Of a DNA stretch of 64,000 nt, positions 10,909 through 20,408 are shown one piece after another. The stretch is from contig NC_092055.1 in NCBI RefSeq assembly GCF_003086295.3, positions 122,255,192-122,319,191 on the forward strand, given 5' to 3'. Position 1 is the first letter of the stretch, and every line of letters starts with the position of its first letter. The notes under the pieces are model-generated. The model had not been told where the DNA came from. It saw only the letters and a list, made by a program, of their open reading frames with translations, and ran no database searches. The position numbers and the translations under genes are program-made. The stretch comes from Arachis hypogaea. Lineage: Eukaryota > Streptophyta > Magnoliopsida > Fabales > Fabaceae.

Positions 10909-12645
10909 AGTCTTGAAATAAAAAAGGTGAATGCAATCAAGGACAACACTCAGGGATAGATTGTGACCAATAAACAAAAGATAATACCCATAAAAAAGAG
11001 AAAGTCAGCAAAAAGCAATCCAACCCCCTATCCCAACAAGCAAGGTAAATCAAGCTAATAACAATAAAAGAAAGCTTGTTAGGAGGAATTCAAATCTGAG
11101 GGTACCAATTTTCCCCTCTTCTCCCTTGGAGTCATTTCTTTTAACTAATTGGAAGAAAAATGAGAAAATTCAAGAACAACCATAAAGCTTGTGACGTTAA
11201 AGAAGCGCTTATTGGGAGGCAACCCAATGTTTGGTATTTTCTTTTCATTTTTCTTTTTGCTTTGTTTAAGGTTGTGTATGTGTTTCATGAATTAAGTTTG
11301 GTGTGCTACACCAACAGGATGTTTGCTTTCACTGGGTACTTGGCCTAGTTTCACATTGATTGTGTCACAATAAGTTTGGTGTTCTCACACTAAGTTTGGT
11401 GTTACCACACTTCACTTATGCAAAGTCCATCTACCATGCAAACACATTAACAACCCCATTATCTTACTCTATTTTAGCTTCCATTACATTCTGTTTTGAT
11501 TTGGTTTCTTTTAAATTGAATAAGTCTCTGCATTACTTGAGTTTTTCACTTGATAATCCTGTTTACACCTATTTGCATCACCATTAATTCTTCTTTTCTT
11601 TGTTGCTTGAGAACAATCAATCATTCTAAGTTTGGTGTTGGAGGCTATGCTCTACATAACCTAAAAGATGATAAAGAGAAAGGCAATGAGAACTAAGGTT
11701 GTTTCCTTCTTTTTTTGTTATATGCATTTATTTTAGTTTACTCTATCCTAGATAATTCATTTAAAATTTCTATTTGTCAAGTACATGTCATTACTTGTCC
11801 ATCATAACCCACAATTACAATTATGCTTGTTCCTGAATGTAAGTAAGGAGCCATGTGCTAAGAAAGAAACAAGGGATTGATCATAAAGAGTATGACAATA
11901 TGAGTTTGAAAGGTCAAACTAACTGAATTGTTCAATACTTACTAAGCCAAATTGCTTGAGGCCTTAATCTAGAGGACTATTATGGGATCCTTGTCATTGA
12001 AAAAGCCTTGGAGAAACAAAACACAATGAATAATAATTAACAAAATGGGGTCGAAAAGAGAAGCCAAAGGCTCTGAGTACCACTGACTATGGAAATCAAA
12101 AGAAAAATAAGCTCAAAGAGCCCTCCTAAGTCAAATGCTTGTGGTGCTTATGTATCAAGCAAAAGCTTGAAAACAAAATATTTAGAGTCACATCTAAGTT
12201 CAAAGGTGCAAATCACCCCCCAAAGAAAAAGAAGCCAAAGGCCTGAGCACCACTGATGGAGAATGTTGAAAGAAAAATAAGTTCAAAGAGCCCCCAATCA
12301 AGTGCTTGTTGTGATTATGTATTAAGCAAAAGTTTGAAAACAAAGCATTTAGAGTCACGACTAGGCTCAAGGTGCAAAGCACCCAACAACAAAAAATAAA
12401 ATGTGCAAAGAAAGTAAATAAGCTTGCTTCAAGGTGATGATTCAAGGAAGGATTCCATAATCTAATCCGGGTAAAGGTCTTCAAAGATTATAACCATTTG
12501 TGTTGAATTGTGCATAAGTGAAACGGATAACCGAAATCATTTGAATTGCCACCATCCATCCTTGCATTTTGAGCTTTAAGATTTTGAAGATTATTTCATG
12601 GTTCTTTATTTGCTTGAAGACAATCAAATTTTAAGTTTGGTGTTG
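10909..12645 (+). other. Non-coding interior of the gypsy-like element with repeated TAAGTTTGGTGT motifs
   Basis: TAAGTTTGGTGT occurs at 11293, 11371, 11391, 11627 and 12632, the last ending next to the 3' LTR. A hairpin element lies at 11205-11228. 12060-12130 and 12225-12320 are diverged direct repeats of one segment (AAGCCAAAGGC..GAGCACCACTGA). No coding frame is supported. Confidence 0.7.
11205..11228 (+). promoter_or_regulatory. Conserved GCGCTT plus stem-loop in element interior
   Basis: GCGCTT is followed by ATTGGGAGGCAACCCAAT: a 6-bp stem (ATTGGG/CCCAAT) with loop AGGCAA. The upstream context AAGCTTGTGACG..TAAA also matches the second gypsy element at 37934-37977, where the stem has a different but still paired sequence. 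The role is unknown; an RNA structure used in retroelement expression or packaging is inference. Confidence 0.6.
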
Positions 12646-14757
12646 TGATGTGTGCGCATCATGATGTATTTTTCTATACTTTTTCGTATAAGAAATAAAT
12701 GCATAATGCTTAATTATGGAGTGTTTTGGTGCTTAAGTTGTATATTGCTTTAATCCCTTCCATTTGATGAATTTTGTAAGAAACAATAGAAAAAGAAGTA
12801 AAAAGCACAAAATAAGTTCAAAAAAAAGCAAAGAAAAATTTTTGACATGCTTTAAAGCTTCGGACATGCTTTGGAGCCTTATGCCACGCTTTTGAAAGCG
12901 TGACACCTGAAGAAAGCGTGGCCCAGTAAGAAAGCAAGCGTGCATGCAAGGTGTTACCAACGCCAATGAAAAAGCCCACAATGGCGTTATTAACGTCAAT
13001 GACACCAAATGAAGCAAAGGAAGCATGCATCATGCTTTAATATAAAGAAGGCAAGCATGCATGTTAATTAATGAAGCATGAAGCAATGAAGGAAGGCATG
13101 CATATATTAGCGTTAATCAAAGGATACATGCACGAAGCCAATCAAAGCAATGCATGCAATAGGCGTCATTGAATGAAGCCAATGAATAAATGAAACGTGC
13201 ATGGAACAATGAAGAATGAAACCAAACGAAGAATAAGCCAATTAAATTAAGGCAACTACTCAAATGAAGATGTTAAAAATATCTTTTTATGAAGATTCTT
13301 GTGTTAAAAGTGTACTTTATTTGTTTAGCCACACTTTAAAAAAAATAATACTTTTGTAACACATCAAAATCAAACCATACATTTCATCATCTAATGGTAA
13401 AAAAGAAGCATTTTCATATAAAGACAATAATAAAATCTTCATGGTAGTATCCACCTTAAATTAAAGGAGTTGGCGTTCTAAACGCCAAGTTATATGGGAG
13501 TTGAAACCTAACACGCCTTTGACAAACCATTTGGGGCATATTTTGCATGGACGTGTAACGCCCCCTATTGGCATGCCACACGCCATATTTTGCATGGACG
13601 TGATTCTGTTGTGACGTTCCACACACTAAAGTCCGGCATTACACATTGGACCAATTTTTTAGAAGACCACTTCAAGGAGCCATTTGAGTCTTTAACATGC
13701 TAGAACAAGGGCGTGTCACAAATTAAGAAAGAGAATTCCATAGACTACAAAGGAGTGACATTTTACACGCCACACATTGGCGTTTCACAAGCCAAAGGAA
13801 AGTTGCTCTTAGGGAAAGAAAAAGCGTGGCATTTCACAAGCCAAAGGAAAGCTGCTCTTAGGGAAAGAAAAAGCGTGGCGTTTCACACGCCAAAGGCCCA
13901 AGTCTCCACAAGCCATTTTTTGGCAACACTCAAAGTCCACACTTGAGACCACTAAAGCCTTAAAGATAAGACACAAAGTTGAGGATTTAATGCAAAAGAT
14001 TTGATTTGATTTTGTTTTGAATTAAGTTTGAACTTAATGATTAGGTTTTGTTTTGATGTTTAGAATATAAGGTTCTTAGAAACACTTTGAGAAGGAACCT
14101 TCGAACCTTCGATCCTTTTGCCGTTTTTTATATTTTTGTTTTTTTATTTTTAAAGCATGAGCCACTAATCAACTAAGTTAATGTTGGGAGCTCTCTTGAT
14201 TCCTAAGGATTAAAGTTATAGATTTTCTATCTTGATTAATACATTGATATTTTTTTAAGAAAAAGTTTTCATTATTCATCCTAAGAATTTGAATGTGTTG
14301 AAAAATAATTTTTTTCTTATTTGAATTTTTTTAATATTTTAAAAAATTTAATTAATTGAATTGTCCTTAAAAACTTCTTCTCATAATTCTTAAGTTTTGA
14401 ATTTGGACTTGATAAGTGACATCGAATCAACCAAGTTTGGTTCTTGAGATTTGTGTGGTTTTTAAATCAGTGAACGTCCTTAACCTCTTGTCACAATTAA
14501 TTAAAGGAATTGATAATTGATTAGGATTAGAGAAATTGAATTTTTAAAAGATTGGAGTTTAATTACTTATATGATTTGTCATAGAAACATTATTGTTTAA
14601 TCAAGATGGAAAATAAAAAACGTTTTTTCAAAATTTTCAATATCTCTAAAACCTTTAACTCTTTTGAATTATATTTTTCTCTCAATCACTTACGACTTGC
14701 TTTCATTCAATTCATTGTCCCTTTATGCAATTGTCTTTGAAATTCTTATTCTAGATT
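12646..14757 (+). mobile_element. 3' LTR of the non-autonomous gypsy-like element, 3'-truncated
   Basis: Begins TGATGTGTGCGCATCATGAT directly after a TAAGTTTGGTGTTG motif and aligns with 7854-9617. It carries a 212-bp MITE at 13247-13458 absent from the 5' LTR. Similarity stops at about 14757: the last ~140 bases present in the 5' LTR (up to CATCA at 9762) are missing and unrelated AT-rich sequence follows. An 18-base block near 14715-14732 is also unique to this copy. The LTRs differ by many substitutions, implying an old insertion. Confidence 0.85.
13247..13458. mobile_element. MITE, ~212 bp, inserted in the 3' LTR
   Basis: The flanking repeat AATTAAA occurs at 13240-13246 and 13459-13465, whereas the 5' LTR has it once (CCAATTAAAGGAG). 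Ends read TTAAGGCAACTACTCAAATG and, in complement, TAAGGTGGATACTACCATG; both continue GAAGAT. These are imperfect ~25-bp inverted termini. The AT-rich interior has no frame. Size and termini resemble AhMITE1 of peanut (about 205 bp, ~25-bp TIR), but I cannot confirm identity from memory of its sequence, and the duplication seen here is 7 bp at best. Confidence 0.75.
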
Positions 14758-16244
14758 TTAAAATTTTTATTTAATTTTAAATTTAATAAAATTATACCAA
14801 ATTAGTTTTTAAAATGTTTGAATCCTACTTAAATCTTCGGATCGAATTTGATCATAGATATTCCTAAGCTAGTAGGAAGTTGAATGAGAAAGGTGAGGAG
14901 ACGAGAGTAAAGGGAGACAGAAAGGTATTTGGAGTGAGTGAGTAAAGTGGTTGGGGGGACCATTCACAGCCATACGCGTGTTAGTATTGTTGCTCCTTTC
15001 GGCGTCTCTCTCACACACACAGTCTCTTAGACAACCGTGCCACCTTTGCTTCACTCTTTCCTACTTCCTCATCGTAACGTAATTCTCATTCACCAACGAC
15101 AATTTTTTTTATCTGTTTATTGACATTCTTTTTAACTTAAAAAAGAAAGCTACAGCCTATAGTAGTAATAAATAATTAAAAGAATACATTATTATGTTTA
15201 ATCATAAAATAATTATACTTAATTCTATTTATAAAATATATAAACTTTTAAATAAATATCAATAATTAAGTTGTTTTATTTTTATTATTAAAAATATTAG
15301 TGTTGAAATATTTTTATAAAAGATAATAATTTATTTTAATAAATATTATTAACAATATAATATATTTCAATATATAGAAAAACACTTAAAAATACCATAA
15401 CAAAATTATAAATTTAATTTTAATTTACTATTAATATAAAAAAGTTATATATATAATTAATTATATATTATTATATCAGTAAAAATAATTAATTTTTAAA
15501 TTTATTATTTAAGAAATTATTTAAATATATAAATTTGTTTAGAGAGCTAACTATATAAAATTGTTAAAATATATTTTATTTTATTATTACTAGTATGTTT
15601 TTAGATTTAAGTCGAGGTTTTTGGCTTGGATAAGAAAAATACACATCAATGGGATGTTAACATAAAGTATTAGGTTCCTGATGGAGGAGGCAGTCACGCT
15701 GAAGAAGAGGTGAAGAAGTTTAGGTTAACCACGTGGCAGGATGATAATACACAGGGTAAACTACTATTTGGTTTTCATGTTTGGTTTCTAAGGTTTTAAA
15801 TATTTTAATTATTTTTATTTTAAAAAATTTTAAATAGATTTAATATTATTTTATTTTTAAATTTATATAAATAGTTAATAAAATAAGTGACATAGACACT
15901 AATAATATTATTGTTAAGTTATATTTTTGTGATAAAAAAACATAACTAAAAATATTTTTTGTAATATTTTTTTTTTCAACTTCCTTCTTGTTAAAAACTT
16001 CAAAATCTCATCGATCAATTATCAAAGTTCCAAAATTAAGAAAAAAAATTTTACTTTAGTAATAATTAATAGATCAATTTTATTTACATATTAAAACTAA
16101 ATGTTATTGACTCTTAAATATACTAATTATTCATGTTAAATTTAATAATAAAATAATATTAACTCTGTTTAAAAAAAAATTTAATTTAAATAAGATATTT
16201 AAAATTTTTTATGACTAAAATAAAATATTAAAATTATTAGAAAT
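14758..16244. other. No gene; AT-rich intergenic DNA with a short GC-normal island at 14860-15080
   Basis: Most of the stretch is AT-rich homopolymer-rich sequence. 14860-15080 differs in composition; read on the minus strand it has CT-rich runs resembling a 5' untranslated leader, but no coding exon or splice structure follows. 15120-15600 and 15790-16240 hold nothing recognisable. Confidence 0.5.
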
Positions 16245-16544
16245 TAAATTAAAATTTGGCCTTTGCCCTAATACATATAATGTTGCATGTTATATTTAGA
16301 TTCAATAGTACCACATCAAAAAAAGGGGTGGTATGCTACTAGTGTTTAGGTGTGTCTACCAATTTAAAACAATTAGGAGGCATGCCCAACGAAACATTTT
16401 GTTCTTTTTAACTTTCTTTGCTTTTACCCTACATCGCCAAACACAACCAGTTATTGGGGATTGGGACTGCTATGTGCTACATAGATAGACAGTAAGAAAA
16501 ACAGTGTTATACTCCAATGGGACCATCCACTTAACCGACAACTA

Positions 16545-16612
16545 GTACTACATATATAGGGGTCCACTTCCTTCTTCAATCATCATCTTCTTCCTCTTCC
16601 GCTTATTTTATA
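16545..16612 (+). promoter_or_regulatory. Core-promoter-like sequence without a recognisable gene downstream
   Basis: CATATATAGG (16551-16560) resembles a TATA box and is followed by a CT-rich stretch at 16565-16600 similar to the pyrimidine patch of plant promoters. The 280 bases upstream have ordinary composition in an AT-rich setting. No coding exon is seen before the MULE begins at 17163. It may drive a non-coding transcript or be a relic. Confidence 0.35.
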
Positions 16613-17287
16613 CATCCTTATTAATTAATTCATCAATATAAAAAAGGTCGTGACATGTTCATTTCAGTATATCCAATTTTATTTTATTTTTTTTATAAGT
16701 AATCGTTCATTTAAAAAGTTTAGATAATATTAAAAGTTTATTTTACGAATCATATCCATATCTAATATGATTTTTTTTAGCCCTTCTGAAAGTGATTTTT
16801 TATTTTTACAATATATTTAATGTATAAAAAACATAAAAATTTAAATTTGATTTATATTTTTATTTAAATATCTTAACTATAATATTCTTAAAAACTGTTT
16901 TTAAGACACTTATTAACAAGATCCGTTTCTTAACTACTATTTATTAGTGCTAGAAAAATATTTGCTGAACAAAGTATTTTTTAAATACAATCCATTTTTT
17001 TTCTTACATATTTTTTCTTTTTTCTTTTTTCTTTAACCAGTTTTTATTGGTCAAATAAACTTAGACTAATTTAATTGAATTTAGTTATTAAAATAACTTA
17101 ACTATATAATATCACCATTTATGCTAACAAGAGGTAGCTACATAAATAATTTATAAAATTTAGGGGCTTGCTACACATACAAGTAAAAAGGCCGTACAAG
17201 TTTTACAAGTTATCAGCCCAAACTTCATTAACACGCGCATTAACTCATTCTGAATGGAGCGTAACTACACGCGCCCCGATCAAACGG

Positions 17288-17370
17288 TTCCTCTTCGTCT
17301 TCTTCTTCTTCTTCTTCTCTTCTTCTTCTTCTTCTTCCTCTTCGTCTTCTTCTTCTTCCTCTTCCTCTTC
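17288..17370. repeat. (CTT)n-type polypyrimidine tract
   Basis: Near-pure TTC/CTT/CTC with interruptions; looser pyrimidine-rich sequence continues to about 17560, then a purine-rich run at 17571-17616. The long frames read through this tract encode only S/F/L-rich low-complexity peptides and are not genes. Confidence 0.9.
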
Positions 17371-17679
17371 GTTTTTTTTCGATTTTCATGGTTTCTAAAA
17401 TTCTTTTTCTTCTTCTTGCTGCACGTTCTTCTTCCTCTTACTCTTCTTCTTCTCCTTTTCTTTCGTTTCTACACGTTCTTCTTCCTCGTTTTCCTCTTTT
17501 TCTTCTTCTTCATTTACGTCTTTTCTCTCTGTTTTCTCTTTTTTTTCGATTTTTCATGGTAAAATCGTTTTTGAAGAAGAAGAAGCAGCAGAAGATGAGG
17601 AGGAGAAAGAGAAAGAGTTCTGAATTATGCATAAGATGTACTTCAACGAATTTTGGTTTGGGTGAATTCTTGTAACCGT

Positions 17680-17820
17680 TTGGGTGTATTTTCTGTAATC
17701 CTTTGGGTGTATTTCTGTAATCATTTGGGTGTATTTGAGTGATATCTGACTGATATCTATGGGTGTATCTGACTCATATCTATGGGTGTATCTTACTGAT
17801 ATCTATGGGTGTATTTTTCA
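17680..17820 (+). repeat. GGGTGTATyT minisatellite-like repeats
   Basis: TTGGGTGTAT or ATGGGTGTAT recurs about eight times at 20-35 base spacing, alternating with CTGTAATC and GATATCTA words. It sits just upstream of the first exon-like segment of the MULE. Confidence 0.8.
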
Positions 17821-17831
17821 TTTCAGAAAAA

Positions 17832-18014
17832 ATGGCAGGCAGAAACCAAGCTGAAAAAAATGTAAGAACAAATATATGTCTTCGATCAAATCATTTTTTC
17901 ATAATAGAAATATATCTAACTCTAATTTTGCTTTGTTTACAGCAAATCAAGGACCTAAAGTGTGCAACCCATCTGTTGAGTGAGAAATTCAGAAATATGA
18001 GCGAGGAGAAGTGA
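17832..18014 (+). pseudogene. Two-exon remnant of a MULE-carried gene (33 codons)
   Basis: Exon 1 (17832-17861) starts MAGRNQAEKN after TTTCAG and ends at a GTAAGA donor. Exon 2 (17943-18014) follows CTTTGTTTACAG and encodes QIKDLKCATHLLSEKFRNMS then EEK and a TGA stop. Splice sites are good and phase is conserved (phase 0). From memory, this N-terminus heads long uncharacterised peanut proteins of MULE type, some with a Ulp1-like protease region; if so, everything after codon 33 has been deleted. That link is unverified. As it stands only a very short peptide could be made. Confidence 0.5.
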
Positions 18015-18181
18015 TGCAATAAGACTGTCCAGGCCATCCTCATTGTTATTGAGTCCATTTTGTCAGATAGATTCTAATGATATTGTCACTGATTAATGTA
18101 ACTGTTATATACTCTTGTAAGAAATTGAACACATGGTGTAAATATATTTGATCCAATTATAAGTAAATTTTTTTCCATAAT

Positions 18182-19104
18182 TAAACTCTCTCTGGTGTAT
18201 TCAAAATGTCTGATTTACAGGTACTATAATATGAAGTGGTGATCCAGATAGATTGGAACTCATATATGACGGTCTGCATAGAGATCTGCATAATACACCC
18301 AAACACAGACTATAAATACACCCGATAAAAAATTAAATTTACACCTCTACTGCAGATTTTAACCCAACACTACCTGAAAGCCACTTGTTGTCCACAAGAC
18401 CAAAATTAATTAAACTCTCTCTGGTGTATTCAAAATGTCTGATTTACAGGTACTATAATATGAAGTGGTGATCCAGATAGATTGGAACCCATATATGACG
18501 GTCTGCATAGAGATCTGCATAATACACCCAAACACAGACTATAAATACACCCGATAAAAAATTAAATTTACACCTCTGCTGCAGATTTTAACCCAACACT
18601 ACCAGAAAGCCACTTGTTGTCCACAAAACCAAAATTAATTAAACTCTCTCTGGTGTATTCAAAATGTCTGATTTATAGGTACTATAATATGAAGTGGTGA
18701 TCCAGATAGATTGGAACCCATATATGACGGTCTGCATAGAGATCTGCATAATACACCCAAACACAGACTATAAATACACCCGATAAAAAATTAAATTTAC
18801 ACCTCTGCTGCAGATTTTAACCCAACACTACCTGAAAGCCACTTGTTGTCCACAAGACCAAAATTAATTAAACTCTCTCTGGTGTATTCAAAATGTCTGA
18901 TTTACAGGTACTATAATATGAAGTGGTGATCCAGAATTCCAAATAGATTGGAACCCATATATGACGATCTGCATAGAGATCTGCATAATACACCCAAACA
19001 CAGACTATAAATACACCCGATAAAAAATTAAATTTACACCTCTGCTGCAGATTTTAACCCAATACTACTTGAAAGCCACTTGTTGTCCACAAGACCAAAA
19101 TTTA
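18182..19104. repeat. Tandem array, four copies of a 229-bp unit
   Basis: Copies start TAAACTCTCTCTGGTGTATT at 18182, 18411, 18640 and 18869, exactly 229 bases apart. Copies differ by only a few substitutions; the fourth has a 7-base insertion (ATTCCAA, near 18936) and ends at 19104. Each unit contains TACACCC words on one strand, echoing the GGGTGTAT repeats upstream. No frame crosses the array. Very low divergence suggests recent amplification. Confidence 0.95.
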
Positions 19105-19631
19105 GCAGAAAATCATTCCAATTCCTATCAAATGAGTCTTTGCTATGAGGGTTTCATTTTTCCTCTTTGCTACATGTAATCAATTGATTCTTAATCTCGT
19201 TTTCCTTCCTATTTGTGCTCCACTTCGCCCTGATTCAGCTGACAATCTGAGGTTGAATCATCCATTATCTTCAAAACGAGTTCAAACTTTGATTTCAGAA
19301 ACCAGAAAATCGAAAAGAAAACAAAGCTGGAGTTACAGAGAGAAGAACTAACGTCAATGACGAAGAACAAACCAATGAGAAAGGAGAAGAAAAGAACGAT
19401 CGAAAAACCAGGGGAAGACGCGCGAGAAGAAGAACGATGAAATTTGGAAAGAAGGAAAACAAAGAAGGAAACAAATCTTTTAAATTTGGTAGTTATACAA
19501 ACGCGGGATCTATGTATAGCGCGTGTAAGTGACGTAGGAGTTGCAACGCGTTTTAGTGGATTAGGCGTTAATGAACTTGTAATAGTTACAAGCCCTAATC
19601 GCTTGTATACTGAGCTTTTCCCTAAAATTTA

Positions 19632-19986
19632 AATGGAAAAACTTTATGATCTCATAATGAAATTAATAACAATTGCTCCAAGAAAATTTTTTTAAAAACG
19701 ATAAATATGGAAGGATTTTTAATGTAAAAGGTAACTTTTTTAAAATTTGTGTGTAATGAATCATTAAATATTTTCCAGAATGTAGATTTGTAATCACTAA
19801 TATAATAAATGAAAAATATAGACAATTTCATAATATATGTCCTAAAAATAGATGATAAAATTATTATTAATAAAAGATTTTAAATATTTTTATTTAATAA
19901 ATAAAAAATAAATGTACTAAAAACTTAAACTTTTATTATTCAATAAAAACTTCAACTTTATCTCAAATCTTTTCCTTTCGAAGATT
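19632..19986. other. No gene; AT-rich spacer between two MULE-type elements
   Basis: AT-rich sequence without reading frames or recognisable repeats. Confidence 0.6.
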
Positions 19987-20174
19987 GGATTTTTTTAAAA
20001 TAAAATAAAAAAATTAATATTTCTCCAAATAAGATTTTTCAACTTTAATTTCAAGAATACAATTTTTTTTTTTGTATTTAGGACAAGTTTACCGCACTTT
20101 CGACAAACTCTATAATTTATATAGAGTTCACTGCACCTCCGGCAAATTTTAGGTTGAGTTCGGCGGAGTATATA

Positions 20175-20396
20175 AGTTTATTTTGTGAGAAGAAAACCAA
20201 TTGTATTATCTCTAGCTATTTCAATGTATATGTAAACATATATAGAAAAAATGTTTACTATTCTAGGCCCTATCATTTAGCTACTAGCTACTGATCCTAT
20301 AATTTAGTATCTTAATTTATAGCTTCCATATTTATAAAAAGAGATCTCTAAAATAAGTTACAGAATTCCTATAATTAAGCATAAGAAATCTCAACA
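20175..20396 (-). repeat. Copia 3' LTR
   Basis: Read on the minus strand it starts TGTTGAGATTTCTTATGC and ends in AAAATAAACT next to the ATATA duplication. It is collinear with 24704-24918. Confidence 0.9.
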
Positions 20397-20408
20397 CTCC
20401 CCCTCAAG
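20397..20408 (-). other. Copia polypurine tract
   Basis: Minus strand TTGAGGGGGAG lies immediately before the 3' LTR start TGTTGAG, the classic second-strand priming site layout of plant Copia elements. Confidence 0.9.

Larger units (their letters stand above)
17163..19622. mobile_element. Non-autonomous Mutator-like element (MULE)
   Basis: Perfect 9-bp direct repeats TAAAATTTA flank it at 17154-17162 and 19623-19631, the usual Mutator duplication. The left end begins GGGGCTTGCTACACATACAA and the right end in complement GGGAAAAGCTCAGTATACAA, imperfect inverted termini that share further words inward (ACAAGTT..CATTAAC). No transposase is present. The interior holds a polypyrimidine tract, GGGTGTAT repeats, a two-exon mini-frame and four copies of a 229-bp repeat. 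Deleted derivative of a larger MULE is the simplest reading. Confidence 0.8.

Noticed and set aside
17168..17675. Three long serine/phenylalanine/leucine-rich frames
   Set aside because: Direct translation of a CTT-type polypyrimidine tract within a MULE.
18182..19104. CRISPR-like or rDNA spacer array
   Set aside because: The units are contiguous 229-bp tandem copies without spacers, inside a bounded plant transposon, with no rRNA sequence.
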